Source: Methanoculleus formosensis
GTDB taxonomy: Archaea; Halobacteriota; Methanomicrobia; Methanomicrobiales; Methanoculleaceae
Reading direction: 5' to 3'
Assembly (NCBI RefSeq): GCF_025384765.1
Contig: NZ_VHLL01000004.1
Coordinates: 124,001-188,000, forward strand
Length of the DNA stretch: 64,000 nucleotides
The notes under the pieces are model-generated. The model was not told the origin of the DNA. It made no database searches and saw nothing but the letters and a program-made list of their open reading frames with translations. The position numbers and the translations under genes were made by a program. Numbering within the stretch: the stretch's first letter is position 1; the number at the start of each line of letters is the position of its first letter. Shown here piece after piece: positions 42,637-51,606 of this stretch.

Positions 42637-43807
42637 GATAGATCCTCCACCAGTCCCGGAGCATCTTCGAGTAGAACCGCAACTCGCCGGGAGTCTCCGA
42701 AGCGACGTAGAAGTCGTGGTTCAGTTGCGCCAGCAGCGCTAAAAACGCATCCTCGCTCCCCGATCCGGTGCTCTGCCGGAATATCTCGTAGGCAATCCCC
42801 GTGGGCAGGGATTCCGCGAGGCTCACCCGGCTCAAGATGGCGCGGGCGGCCTTCGCCTCCTGCCCGGAGTAGGTCGTCTGGAGACGGCGCGAGTAGTGCT
42901 CGAAGTAGTGGCGTCCCTCGCTGCCGAGGATCCTCCTGTTGTAGACCCGCACGACCAGCGCCGGGGAGGGCACCCCTCCTGAGATATCCGCCTCTTCCTT
43001 TAAGCCGGAGAGGACGATCATGAGGAAGTAGGGGATGTAGGGCTCGCCCACGCAGTCGAGAACCGCTCTCCCGATCTCCGGTGAATACTCCCACCCCTCC
43101 CCCTGAAAGACGCGTTCGACGACGGAGAGTGCAACATCTTCGCTGAACCCGCCGACGGCGACTCTCCGGAAGTCGTTGATGACCGGAGTCCCGCCGATAT
43201 GGTAGACGACGTGGTCGATGCTGACCGAGCCCCCGACGATGAACCTCACGTTGGGCGAGACCTGCCGCAGCCGCCGGAACCATTGCAGGAACTTCCTCGC
43301 GTCGTCCTCCTCCATGTTCTGTATGGCAACCGGAAATTCGTCAAGGATGATGCAGACCGGCCCGGTGAGCCCTGCAAAGATCTCATCCACCTTCTTTGCC
43401 TTCTCGTGCCAGTCGTCCGAGAACTCCGCTCGCAGCCGGCTCCGGAGCTTTGCCCTGAAGGCCGGGGTCTCGATCTCATCGATGTTCTCCTGCACCAGGG
43501 CAAACGCCCTGCCGAGTGCCGAGGAGATCCGGGCCTTGACACTCGCTCCCTCGCACTCGACGAGCGCCGTGACGAGATCGGTGATGAACTCCCCGGGCGA
43601 GTTGACGCTCTCGACCTCGAGGAAGACGCACGGCTGGTGCTTGCTCGCGAGATCTCTCTCGATCTTTCGCATGATCGAGGTCTTGCCGAACCGCCGGGGG
43701 GCGACGAGCATGACGTGGTCGTTTGTGATGGTGTTCAGGATGAACACGGTCTCGCGTTCGCGGTCGACGAAGTCGTCGCCGGTTGCGGGGCTTCCTACGG
43801 GCAGCAT
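42620..43807 (-). CDS. archaeal AAA ATPase
   Basis: 395 residues from the ATG at 43807, with CAGGTG eight bases upstream; the frame extends to 43855 but that part is promoter. FVDRERE (13-19) is the usual entry of archaeal ATPases, then Walker A APRRFGKTS (36-44), Walker B CIILDEFPV near 163 and the sensor strand FIVGGSVS near 200. The C-terminus has a winged-helix-like region and no DUF234/DUF4143 nuclease is evident. It is translationally coupled to the next ATPase; both may form a complex. Confidence 0.8.
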   Translation of the reverse strand: MLPVGSPATGDDFVDRERETVFILNTITNDHVMLVAPRRFGKTSIMRKIERDLASKHQPCVFLEVESVNSPGEFITDLVTALVECEGASVKARISSALGRAFALVQENIDEIETPAFRAKLRSRLRAEFSDDWHEKAKKVDEIFAGLTGPVCIILDEFPVAIQNMEEDDARKFLQWFRRLRQVSPNVRFIVGGSVSIDHVVYHIGGTPVINDFRRVAVGGFSEDVALSVVERVFQGEGWEYSPEIGRAVLDCVGEPYIPYFLMIVLSGLKEEADISGGVPSPALVVRVYNRRILGSEGRHYFEHYSRRLQTTYSGQEAKAARAILSRVSLAESLPTGIAYEIFRQSTGSGSEDAFLALLAQLNHDFYVASETPGELRFYSKMLRDWWRIYHAGTW

Positions 43808-43833
43808 GTACGACACCTGACAGATCAAGTGTA

Positions 43834-43863
43834 TAACAAATCTGTTATATAACAAATTCGTTA
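43834..43863 (-). promoter_or_regulatory. two tandem inverted repeats around the TATA box of the ATPase operon
   Basis: TAACAAATCTGTTA (43834-43847) and TAACAAATTCGTTA (43850-43863) are near-identical dyads 16 bases apart. Between them the bases form TGTTATATAACA, a 12-base palindrome that holds the likely TATA element (TTATATAA) about 40 bases before the ATG at 43807. Binding of a dimeric regulator to both would block TBP, so repression is expected. The regulator is unknown; the downstream ATPase contains a winged helix and is a candidate. Confidence 0.65.
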
Positions 43864-44113
43864 TTCACCTGCCGGGCCTGCTTCTCCCGGGGAGCGGGGG
43901 GGCGGCACCATCCTTTGTGCCAGCGTATACGCGAGCGGCACCTGGACAGGAGACCGGAAGAATGGCAGTGGACCGCGACGGCAGGCGGCCCCGGGAGCAG
44001 AGGCGACCGTTCTCCAGAGCAAGAGAAGTGCTGGAACAGTTGACTAGAAACGCCTTGCGGGCAGAGGCTACGCGAGATGCATCTCACGGAAAAACACTGT
44101 CAAAAGAACAACA
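43864..44113. other. intergenic region between ATPase operon and tRNA-Ala
   Basis: 250 bases without a credible gene. A G/C-run at 43885-43910 may fold. Nothing else is recognised. Confidence 0.4.
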
Positions 44114-44185
44114 TGGACCGAGCGGGAATTGAACCCGCGGCCTCTTCCATGCCAAGGAAGCGATCTACCCCTGATCTATCGGCCC
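44114..44185 (-). tRNA. tRNA-Ala(GGC)
   Basis: On the minus strand the acceptor GGGCCGA pairs with TCGGTCC, D-stem GATC/GATC, anticodon stem CTTCC/GGAAG with loop TTGGCAT (anticodon GGC), T-stem GCGGG/CCCGC with loop TTCAATT. A discriminator A follows; CCA is partly encoded (A then TGT on the plus strand side gives ACA, so not full CCA). No intron. Confidence 0.92.
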
Positions 44186-44243
44186 CTGTTACCCTACAAT
44201 GTTGATCGTGATCACATAATAAGGATTGGGGCGGGCCGCTCCC

Positions 44244-45368
44244 CTATCCCCCGCGAGCAAGGGCCGAAAGCCGGGAGATCACCCGCTCCCGCGCATCCTC
44301 CATCTTCGGGCGGACGAGAACGGCGCCGCCCCTGATGCAGGGGACGAGGAGCCCCACCCCCCCCTCCGGCGCAGGAGCCCCGAGGGGCAGCGTGACCCGC
44401 CGGCCGGCCACCTCATAGACCTGTTTCACGCCGCTTCGCTTCCCGCGCTTCGCGGAGGCCCTCCCCTCGATCTCCACGATGTCCAACGCGAAGTCGATCA
44501 CCGGGGCGTTCGCGATCGCGCCCCCGACCCCGAAGGCGTCGGCGACGTCGCGGTAGGCCGCGACCTCATCGCGCGACAACCCGCCCGAGAGGAAGATCTT
44601 CACGTCCGGGTAGCCGTGGACGTCGAGTTCCCAGCGCACCTCTTCAATGATCGCCCGCATGTCCCCCCGGCGCGACCGCGGCGTGTCAAGCCGCACCGCC
44701 GTCGCCCCCGAGGCGGCCGCCCTGACCGCCTCATCCGCCTCATCGGAGAAGGTGTCGGCGAGCATGATCCGCGGCACCTCCGGGCCCGCCCCGCGGTCGA
44801 ACGCGCGCCAGGCCTCCTCCTCGCGCGGGTAGCACATCACGAACGCGTGCGGCATCGTGCCCGCGAGCGGGATCCCCGCCGGCGCACAGGTGTTGCTCGC
44901 GCCGTCCACCCCGCCGATCCAGGCCGCCCGCTCGATCATCGCCGCGATCGCCGGATGCTGGCGCCGGGAGCCGAACGAGAAGACCGGCCGGCCCCCCGCG
45001 GCCAGCTTCATCTGGGCGGCCGCCGTCGCCACCCCTGAGGCGTGGCAGAGGAACCCGAGGATGGCCGTCTCGTAGACCGCGAAGTCCCGGTAGCGCCCCG
45101 ATATCCGGAGGACCGGCTCGTTCGGATAGAAGACCGAGCCCTCCGGCATCGCGTCCACGTCCACCGGAAGGCCTTCGAGCAGCCGCAGGACGTCGTCAAG
45201 CCCGCAGAAGACCCCCCACGGGTCGGGGAGCGCCGCCGCCGTCACCTCCATCGTGACGCGCGGGTTGATGCCGTCCCGCTCCATCACCTCCGCGACCCGC
45301 CGGAAGTAGACGTCCGTACACTCACCGTTCTTGATGGCATCCTCGCCGACCACCAGAAACCTGCCCAT
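44244..45368 (-). CDS. pncB: nicotinate phosphoribosyltransferase
   Basis: 374 residues. FLVVGEDAIKNGECTDVYF at the start, the substrate-site FSFGSRRQHPAIAAMIERAAWIGG near residue 131 and the phosphate loop IFLSGGLSRDEVAAY near 253 are typical of the short archaeal NAPRTase. It makes nicotinate mononucleotide from nicotinate and PRPP in NAD salvage. A cysteine-rich CIRGG element lies near the end. Length agrees with archaeal orthologues. It stands alone; the next gene diverges. Confidence 0.88.
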   Translation of the reverse strand: MGRFLVVGEDAIKNGECTDVYFRRVAEVMERDGINPRVTMEVTAAALPDPWGVFCGLDDVLRLLEGLPVDVDAMPEGSVFYPNEPVLRISGRYRDFAVYETAILGFLCHASGVATAAAQMKLAAGGRPVFSFGSRRQHPAIAAMIERAAWIGGVDGASNTCAPAGIPLAGTMPHAFVMCYPREEEAWRAFDRGAGPEVPRIMLADTFSDEADEAVRAAASGATAVRLDTPRSRRGDMRAIIEEVRWELDVHGYPDVKIFLSGGLSRDEVAAYRDVADAFGVGGAIANAPVIDFALDIVEIEGRASAKRGKRSGVKQVYEVAGRRVTLPLGAPAPEGGVGLLVPCIRGGAVLVRPKMEDARERVISRLSALARGG

Positions 45369-45508
45369 GCCTATTCCGGTCGTCGCGATGGCGTAAATGT
45401 GTATTGAACCGATCCTGCTCCGCCCGAACGGTGAATCTTTACCGCGGGGGCGTCTACACTCTAAGGAGAATGTCGTACGGAGAAGCGTGTACAGGGGAGG
45501 AGGTCTAG

Positions 45509-46180
45509 GTGCTCGGGATCATCGGGGGCACGAGCCTCCTCTTCGCCGACCTGCCGGCGCTTGAGAAGACGACCGTCGCGACGCCCTACGGGCCGGTGGA
45601 AGTGCATACCGGAGAGTTCGCGCTCCTCCTGCGCCACCAGCACAACCTCCCCCCGCACCGGATCAATTACCGGGCGTGCCTCGCCGCGCTCGCCGTCCTC
45701 GGGGTGGAGGAGATCGTCGCGTTCGGTTCCTCCGGCTCCCTGAAACCGGAGATAGCCCCGGGCTCGATCGTCATCCCGACTGACTACTTGAGCGTCACCG
45801 ACATCCCGTCCATCCACGAGTGCACCATCGGCCACGTCCGGCCGGAACTGGACGCCGACCTGGTCCGCACCCTCGCCGGACTGGTGCCGGACGCCCGGGT
45901 GGGCGGGGTATACGCCCAGACCCGCGGGCCGCGGATCGAGACGGTCGCCGAGGTCAAAGCGCTTGCCCGCGTCGCCGACATCGTCGGGATGACGGTCGCG
46001 AGCGAAGCGACGCTCGCCCTCGAACTCGGGATGCGGTTTGCCGCCGTCTGCACCGTGGACAACTACGCGAACGGCCTCGGAGAAGAGACCCTGACCTACG
46101 AGCACATCCTCGCGACCTCCCGGGCGAACTGCCGGAGAACGGAGCTCATCCTCGAAAAGATTGTGGAGCGACTTGCATGA
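45509..46180 (+). CDS. 5'-methylthioinosine (MTA/MTI) phosphorylase family
   Basis: 223 residues from a GTG at 45509 preceded by GGGAGGAGG. GIIGGTSLLF is the phosphate-binding start and RHQHNLPPHRINYRA the ribose part of MTA-phosphorylase-like PNPs. The base pocket is GMTVASEATLALELG, and the CTVDNYANGL end fits. In methanogens the partner DadD deaminates MTA/5'-deoxyadenosine to the inosine form and this enzyme then splits it. The ATGA overlap with the DadD-like gene supports this salvage route. Confidence 0.88.
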   Translation: MLGIIGGTSLLFADLPALEKTTVATPYGPVEVHTGEFALLLRHQHNLPPHRINYRACLAALAVLGVEEIVAFGSSGSLKPEIAPGSIVIPTDYLSVTDIPSIHECTIGHVRPELDADLVRTLAGLVPDARVGGVYAQTRGPRIETVAEVKALARVADIVGMTVASEATLALELGMRFAAVCTVDNYANGLGEETLTYEHILATSRANCRRTELILEKIVERLA

Positions 46181-47484
46181 ACGAGATAATTACCGCCCGG
46201 GGATCGCTCCTGATCGCCGGGGTCACCATCGACGGAGCGACCGTCGATATCGCGGTCGACGAGAAAGGTACAATCGCCGCGATAGGAAAGGACGCGAAGA
46301 AGACCATCGACGCCGATATCGTCATCGACGGCTCCGACCGGATAGCCGTCCCCGGCCTCGTGAACACCCATACCCACGCCGCGATGAGCCTCTTGCGCGG
46401 GTATGCGGACGACATGATCCTGCAGGACTGGCTCTCGCAGAAGATCTGGCCGCTCGAGGCGCACCTGACCGGCGACGACGTCTACGCCGGCACCAGGTTC
46501 GCGTGCCTGGAGATGATCAAGAGCGGCACCGTCGCGTTCAACGACATGTACTTCTTCATGGACCGGGCCGCAGCGGCGGTCGATGATATGGGCATGCGGG
46601 CGACGCTCGCCTACGGGTTCATCGACCTCGGGATGGAGGAGAAGCGGGAGGCCGAGATCAAGGCGACGGAGACCCTGGTCGCCCACGTCAGATCGCTCGA
46701 TAACCCGCGGATCAGAGTGGCCGTCGGCCCCCACTCCGTCTACACCGTCTCCCCCGAAGGCCTCCGCTGGTGCGCCGAATACGCGGCCGAGCAGGAGATC
46801 GGCATCCACGTCCACCTCTCCGAGACCGAGAAGGAGGTCGTCGACTGCGTCGCCCGGTTCGGCAAACGCCCCGCATACCTCCTCGACGACTGCGGGTGCC
46901 TCACCCCCCGGACCGTCGCCGCGCACTGCTGCTGGCTCGACGAGGCCGAGTGCCGACTCCTCGCCGAGCGCGGCGTCACCGCCTCCCACAACCCGGCAAG
47001 CAACATGAAACTCGCCGTCAACCGGGCGATGCCCTACCACTGGCTGAAGGCAGCCGGGGCGAACGTCTCCCTCGGGACGGACGGCTGCTCCTCGAACAAC
47101 AACCTGGACCTCATGGAGGAGATGAAGTTCGCCGCGCTCCTCCAGAAGTTCGCCTGGAACTCGCCGACCCTGCTGCCCGCGGGCGAGGCGATCGAGATGG
47201 CGACCGCGGCGGGCGCCCGGGCGCTCGGCACCGGCCCCGGCACCCTGACCGTCGGCGCACCGGCCGACATCGTCCTCCTCGACGCCCGCGCGGTCTGCAA
47301 CACCCCGCTCTTCCATGCCGACTCAAACGCCGTCTACGCCTGTAACGGCGGCGCGGTCATGACCGTCCTCTGCCAGGGAAGAGTCCTGATGCACGAGCGG
47401 GAGGTCCCGGGAGAAGAGGAGATCGTCCGGGAGGCCGCCGCCGCGGCACGGTCGCTCGTCGACCGGGCACAAGACTCCTCCTGA
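46177..47484 (+). CDS. dadD: 5'-deoxyadenosine/MTA/SAH deaminase
   Basis: 435 residues from the ATG at 46177, overlapping the phosphorylase stop. Amidohydrolase metal site: VNTHTHAAMSLLRG near residue 66, HVHLSETEKEV near 211, an AHCCWLD histidine near 250 and the SLGTDGCSSNNNLDL aspartate near 296. DadD removes amino groups from 5'-deoxyadenosine left by radical SAM enzymes, SAH and MTA, to allow salvage. It is complete and well conserved. Confidence 0.92.
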   Translation: MNEIITARGSLLIAGVTIDGATVDIAVDEKGTIAAIGKDAKKTIDADIVIDGSDRIAVPGLVNTHTHAAMSLLRGYADDMILQDWLSQKIWPLEAHLTGDDVYAGTRFACLEMIKSGTVAFNDMYFFMDRAAAAVDDMGMRATLAYGFIDLGMEEKREAEIKATETLVAHVRSLDNPRIRVAVGPHSVYTVSPEGLRWCAEYAAEQEIGIHVHLSETEKEVVDCVARFGKRPAYLLDDCGCLTPRTVAAHCCWLDEAECRLLAERGVTASHNPASNMKLAVNRAMPYHWLKAAGANVSLGTDGCSSNNNLDLMEEMKFAALLQKFAWNSPTLLPAGEAIEMATAAGARALGTGPGTLTVGAPADIVLLDARAVCNTPLFHADSNAVYACNGGAVMTVLCQGRVLMHEREVPGEEEIVREAAAAARSLVDRAQDSS

Positions 47485-47502
47485 CCAATTTTTCAAAAAA
47501 GA

Positions 47503-49203
47503 TTACGCGGTCTCGATCCTCGAGTCGCTCTCGAGCCCGAGTTCATCGATCGCCATCTCGCGCATCTTGAACTTCATGATCTTGCCCGAGACCGTCATCG
47601 GGAACTCGTCGACGAACTTGACGTAGCGCGGGATCTTGAAGTGCGCGATCCTCCCGCGGCAGTACTCCTTCACCTCGTCCTCCGTGAGGACCGCGCCGTT
47701 GTCGGTCTTGATCCAGGCCATCAGTTCCTCGCCGTACTTCCGGTCCGGGACGCCGATAATGTAGGCGTCGGCGATCTGCGGGTGGGTGTGGAGGAACTCC
47801 TCGATCTCGCGCGGGTAGATGTTCTCCCCGCCGCGGATCACCATATCCTTCAGGCGGCCGACGATCTTGACGTAGTCCTCCTCGTCCATCGTCCCGAGGT
47901 CACCGGTATGGTTCCAGCCGTTCTCGTCGATCGTCGCCCGGGTGGCGTTCGGGTTGTTGTAGTAGCAGCGCATCACGCAGTAGCCGCGGGCGCAGATCTC
48001 CCCGGTCTCGCCCCGGGGGACGATCTTCTTCGTGTGCGGGTCGATGATCTTGATCTCGGTGTGGGGGAAGGGTTTTCCGACCGTCGAGACCCGCCGTTCC
48101 AGGGGATCGGCGGTCGTCGTCATCGTGACGCCCGGCGAGGTCTCCGTCTGCCCGTAGACGATCACGATCTCGGACATGTTCATCTTCTTGTTGACCTCGC
48201 GCATCACCTCGGTCGGGCAGGGCGACCCGGCCATGATCCCGGTGCGGAGGGTGTCGAGCCGGTACTTCGCGAAGTCCGGGTGGGCGAGTTCCGCGATGAA
48301 CATCGTCGGGACCCCGTGCAGCGCCGTGCACTTCTCGTCCTGGACGGTCTGGAGGACGGATTCGGCGTTGAAGATGGGCGCGGGGAGAACCATCGCGGTG
48401 CCGTGGGTGACGGCGGCCATGTTCGAGAGGACCATCCCGAAACAGTGGTAGAACGGCACCGGGATGCAGAGCCGGTCCTCGTGGGTGAACTTCATCCCCT
48501 CGCCGATGATGAACCCGTTGTTCAGGACGTTGTGATGGGTCAGGACGACGCCTTTCGGGAACCCGGTCGTCCCGCTCGTGTACTGGATGTTGACCGCGTC
48601 GTCGAAGTCGAGCGACTCCTCCCGCTCCCGGAGCTCGTCGGGGCTGATGAGGGCGGCCTTCGCCATGAGGTCGTCCCAGGTGTACATCCCGTTGTAGGGG
48701 ATATCCCCGATGAAGACGACGTTTTTGAGGAACGGGAACTTGTCGCTGTTGATCCGGCCGGGTTTCGCCTCGAACGCCTCCGGGCAGGACTCGTAGAACA
48801 TCCCGACGTAGTCGGAGGTCTTGAACCGCCCCTGGATGAGGAGCGTCTGGACCTCCGACTGCTTCATGGCGTAATCGAACTCGTAGGTCCGGTAGGCCGG
48901 GTTGATGTTCACCATGATGGCGCCGATCTTCGCCGTGGCGAACTGGGTGAGCACCCACTCCGCGTAGTTCAGCGCCCATATCGCGACCCGGTCACCGCGC
49001 TCCACGTCGAGCGCCATCAGGGCACGCGCCAGGGTGTCGACGCGCTCAAGAAACTCCGCATATGTCCAGCGGATGTTCTGGTGGACGGAGACGAGCGCAT
49101 CGCTATTCGGATGCGCCGCTGCGATTCGGTTCAGCATCTCACCGACGGTGATGCCGAGCAGGGGTATCTGCGAGTTCCCACACGCGTAACTGCCCTCAAC
49201 CAT
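47503..49203 (-). CDS. AMP-forming acyl-CoA synthetase
   Basis: 566 residues. Motif A5 [13 protein letters not shown] at 208-220, the YGQTETSP motif near 355 and the hinge region [26 protein letters not shown] near 435, with the catalytic lysine in SGKIMK near 545. This is the ANL superfamily: it activates a fatty or aromatic acid with ATP and transfers it to CoA. Its best match in general look is medium- or long-chain acyl-CoA synthetase; substrate not determinable. Confidence 0.9.
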   Translation of the reverse strand: MVEGSYACGNSQIPLLGITVGEMLNRIAAAHPNSDALVSVHQNIRWTYAEFLERVDTLARALMALDVERGDRVAIWALNYAEWVLTQFATAKIGAIMVNINPAYRTYEFDYAMKQSEVQTLLIQGRFKTSDYVGMFYESCPEAFEAKPGRINSDKFPFLKNVVFIGDIPYNGMYTWDDLMAKAALISPDELREREESLDFDDAVNIQYTSGTTGFPKGVVLTHHNVLNNGFIIGEGMKFTHEDRLCIPVPFYHCFGMVLSNMAAVTHGTAMVLPAPIFNAESVLQTVQDEKCTALHGVPTMFIAELAHPDFAKYRLDTLRTGIMAGSPCPTEVMREVNKKMNMSEIVIVYGQTETSPGVTMTTTADPLERRVSTVGKPFPHTEIKIIDPHTKKIVPRGETGEICARGYCVMRCYYNNPNATRATIDENGWNHTGDLGTMDEEDYVKIVGRLKDMVIRGGENIYPREIEEFLHTHPQIADAYIIGVPDRKYGEELMAWIKTDNGAVLTEDEVKEYCRGRIAHFKIPRYVKFVDEFPMTVSGKIMKFKMREMAIDELGLESDSRIETA

Positions 49204-49297
49204 TCTATATAAATGGGTTCTGCGACGGTTATATGATTAATGGTTCACTCCGAGCGTAATCCTTATACTGCTTGCCGTCAATGATGTAGAGGACAGA

Positions 49298-49450
49298 GGG
49301 GTCGTGGCCAAGCCCGGAATGGCGACGGGCTCCAGCGGTCTTTGCACGTGATGAACAATGGGTCTCCTGACTAACGGATGATGACCCGTTGGAGCACTGA
49401 TGCATGTCGGAGAGACCCGTCGATCGTGAGTTCAAATCTCACCGACCCCA
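49298..49450 (+). tRNA. tRNA-Trp(CCA) with 79-base intron
   Basis: Acceptor GGGGTCG pairs with CGACCCC, D-stem GCCA/TGGC, T-stem GTGAG/CTCAC with loop TTCAAAT. The anticodon stem ACGGG (49325-49329) pairs with CCCGT (49416-49420). The spliced loop is CTCCAGA, anticodon CCA at 49332-49334. The intron, 49336-49414, sits between tRNA positions 37 and 38. The mature length is 74 bases. Confidence 0.95.
49336..49414 (+). ncRNA. box C/D guide RNA in the tRNA-Trp intron
   Basis: Box C GTGATGA 49348-49354, box D' CTGA 49367-49370, box C' ATGATGA 49378-49384, box D CTGA 49397-49400. The 12 bases before D' pair with GAGACCC (49412-49418), placing the fifth base opposite C39. The 12 bases before D pair with GCTCCAGCGG (49329-49338), placing the fifth base opposite C34. 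So the intron directs 2'-O-methylation of its own pre-tRNA at 34 and 39, as known for euryarchaeal tRNA-Trp. Pairing spans the exon-intron junctions, so it acts before splicing. Confidence 0.93.
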
Positions 49451-49549
49451 CATTCTTATGATCTTCATCGGATACCGCAGGGTATCTCTGGAACTTCTCC
49501 TTCGCGGCTTCACGCCTGGCGGTGCTCGAACTCCGGCCCTTCGGCCTGT

Positions 49550-49630
49550 CGTTCTTCGCGGCTTCGCGTCCTTCGCGTGAGACGGTATTACTATCAGCAA
49601 TCGATATCGCACGCGAAGCCGCGAAGAACG
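49550..49630. repeat. long perfect inverted repeat rich in TTCGCG
   Basis: A 20-base arm at 49550-49569 (CGTTCTTCGCGGCTTCGCGT) is exactly complementary to 49611-49630, with a 41-base spacer. Further CTTCGCG units flank it from 49500. It lies just behind the YetF-like gene and could end transcription or be a mobile palindromic unit. Confidence 0.75.
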
Positions 49631-49652
49631 CGAAGATGTCCTGCAGAGCAGG

Positions 49653-50177
49653 TCACTCAGTCTTCTTCTCCTCCTCTGCGGCCGCCACCTGGCGCCGGTC
49701 GGTCTCCCGGCAGGTGAGCGCCGATATGTCGCCGTCGCTCTCGATGTAGGCGACCCGCACCTCCTCGACCCCGGCAATACCCCGTGCCCGGAGCCGCTCG
49801 ATGAGGTCGTCGTGGGTCATCATCTCCCGACGGAGACTCTTCTCGATGATCTTACCGTCCTCGATCACCTTCAGGGAGTCCGGCGTGAAGATTTTGCGGA
49901 TCCACGGGCTCTTATACTGTCCGATGGAGATGAGCACCGAGAGGATGAGGAGGGTCGAGGCGCTGACGAGCCCTCCAAGGAGGGATTTCTCCCCCGCGGT
50001 GAGCGCCTCAGCGACGCTCTCGGATATGAGCAGCAAGAGGATGAGGTCAAACGGCGAGAGCTGCCCGAACTCACGTCTGCCGATGAGCCGCATCACGAGG
50101 AGCAGGAAGAAGTAGAGCACGACCGCCCGGAGGACGAGTTCCGCGAGCGGCGTCTGGAGGACGAAGAGGTCCGACAT
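49653..50177 (-). CDS. YetF/DUF421-like membrane protein
   Basis: 174 residues from the ATG at 50177; further upstream the frame is non-coding. Three N-terminal membrane helices with RLIGRREFGQLSPFDLI are followed by a soluble domain, SLRREMMTHDDLIERLRARG and VAYIESDGDISAL, the DUF421 order. Function of the family is unsettled; some members are spore-associated in bacteria. A TATA element (GGTATATT, about 50201-50212 on the minus strand) lies some 30 bases before the start, so the message is nearly leaderless. Confidence 0.85.
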   Translation of the reverse strand: MSDLFVLQTPLAELVLRAVVLYFFLLLVMRLIGRREFGQLSPFDLILLLLISESVAEALTAGEKSLLGGLVSASTLLILSVLISIGQYKSPWIRKIFTPDSLKVIEDGKIIEKSLRREMMTHDDLIERLRARGIAGVEEVRVAYIESDGDISALTCRETDRRQVAAAEEEKKTE

Positions 50178-50424
50178 AGGGCGCGACTGCACCGCGACCG
50201 GGCAATATACCTTTTCCCCGCCCGGGAAGAGCGCTCGCGCCCCATCCCGGGCGGGGCGGGGACCCGCTGCCGGGTGAACCCCGCCGCCGCGACCCTCAGC
50301 ACGCGAACCGATCGCCTTCTCCGGCCTTCCAGATCGGGCGTTTCGCGTAAAATGGAATCGGTCCCACCGGGAGGTCTTTAATACCTGCCTCACCAATATT
50401 TGAGCACTATCTGAGGGCATCAAT

Positions 50425-51606
50425 ATGTATCTCATCGGCGAAGCATTGGTTGGAGACGGCGCAGAACTTGCGCACATCGATCTGGTAATGGGGAACAAAG
50501 AGGGCGCGGTAGGACAGGCGTTCGCGAACTCGATCTCGCAGCTCTCGAAGGGGCACACACCGCTCCTCGCGGTCATCAGGCCAAACCTGCCGACGAAGCC
50601 CTCGACGCTGATCATCCCGAAGGTCACCATGAGGAAGGGGTACCAGGTGAACCAGATGTTCGGGCCCGTCCAGGCGGCGGTGGCGAAGGCCGTCGCGGAC
50701 TCGGTCGAGGAAGGCGTCTTTGAAGGGATCGACATCGAGGACACCGTCATCATGGCGAGCGTCTACCTCGACACCGCCGCAGAGGACTACAACAAGATCT
50801 ACCGGTTCAACTACGGCGCGGTGAAACTCGCGCTCCGCCGGGCTCTCGACCGGTTCCCCGACGTCGAGACGCTCCTGCACGAGAAGGACCGGGCGGCCCA
50901 CGCGGTCATGGGATTCAAGGTACAGCGCCTCTGGGACCCGCCCTACCTCCAGGTCGCGATGGACCTCGTCGACAGGAACCACATGCGGAAGGTCCTCGAG
51001 TCGCTGCCCCAGAACGACCACCTGATCATCGAGGCGGGCACGCCCCTGATCAAGAAGTTCGGGCTCTCGATCATCTCCGAGATCCGCGAGATCCGGCCGA
51101 ACGCGTTCATCGTTGCGGACCTCAAAACCCTCGACACCGGCAACCTCGAGGCCCGGATGACCGCCGACGCCGGCGCCGACGCCGTCGTGATCTCCGGCCT
51201 CGCGCCCCTCTCGACGATCGAGAAGGCGATCGAGGATACCCGCAAGACCGGGATCTACACGGTCGTCGACATGCTCAACGTCGAGGACCCCGTCGCCGTC
51301 GTCAAGGATCTGAAGGTCAAGCCGGACGTCGTGGAACTCCACCGGGGCATCGACGTCGAGGATACTGCGTATGCCTGGGGCGACATCCCGGCGATCAAGA
51401 AGGCCGGCGGCGAGCGGCTGCTGGTCGCGACGGCGGGCGGCATCCGCCAGCCCGTCGTGAAGGACGCGCTCAAGGCGGGCGCGGACATCCTGGTCGTCGG
51501 CCGGGCGATCACCGCGAGCAAGAACATCCAGCACGCGGCCGAAGAGTTCCTCCAGGAACTGAGCACCGAAGAGATCGACCAGTTCCGGATCATGACCGAC
51601 TTCTAA
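50425..51606 (+). CDS. fae-hps: bifunctional formaldehyde-activating enzyme/hexulose-6-phosphate synthase
   Basis: 393 residues. The N-terminal 160 residues are Fae: GEALVGDGAELAHIDLVMGNKEGAVGQAF with the catalytic histidine region (His about 17), and TPLLAV. The C-terminal 225 residues are Hps: LQVAMDLVD, ADLKTLDTGNLEA with the catalytic aspartates and lysine, ELHRGID and VATAGGI with the phosphate site near VVGRAIT. The fusion is typical of methanogens. Hps runs in reverse to make ribulose-5-phosphate plus formaldehyde, and Fae condenses the formaldehyde with tetrahydromethanopterin. TTTAATAC about 50 bases upstream may be its TATA. Confidence 0.95.
   Translation: MYLIGEALVGDGAELAHIDLVMGNKEGAVGQAFANSISQLSKGHTPLLAVIRPNLPTKPSTLIIPKVTMRKGYQVNQMFGPVQAAVAKAVADSVEEGVFEGIDIEDTVIMASVYLDTAAEDYNKIYRFNYGAVKLALRRALDRFPDVETLLHEKDRAAHAVMGFKVQRLWDPPYLQVAMDLVDRNHMRKVLESLPQNDHLIIEAGTPLIKKFGLSIISEIREIRPNAFIVADLKTLDTGNLEARMTADAGADAVVISGLAPLSTIEKAIEDTRKTGIYTVVDMLNVEDPVAVVKDLKVKPDVVELHRGIDVEDTAYAWGDIPAIKKAGGERLLVATAGGIRQPVVKDALKAGADILVVGRAITASKNIQHAAEEFLQELSTEEIDQFRIMTDF

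Noticed and set aside
46096-47316. 406-residue minus-strand frame
   Set aside because: Antisense shadow of dadD caused by high GC at third positions.
47641-49212. 523-residue plus-strand frame
   Set aside because: Antisense shadow of the acyl-CoA synthetase, with no recognisable motif.
50407-51534. 375-residue minus-strand frame
   Set aside because: Antisense shadow of fae-hps.
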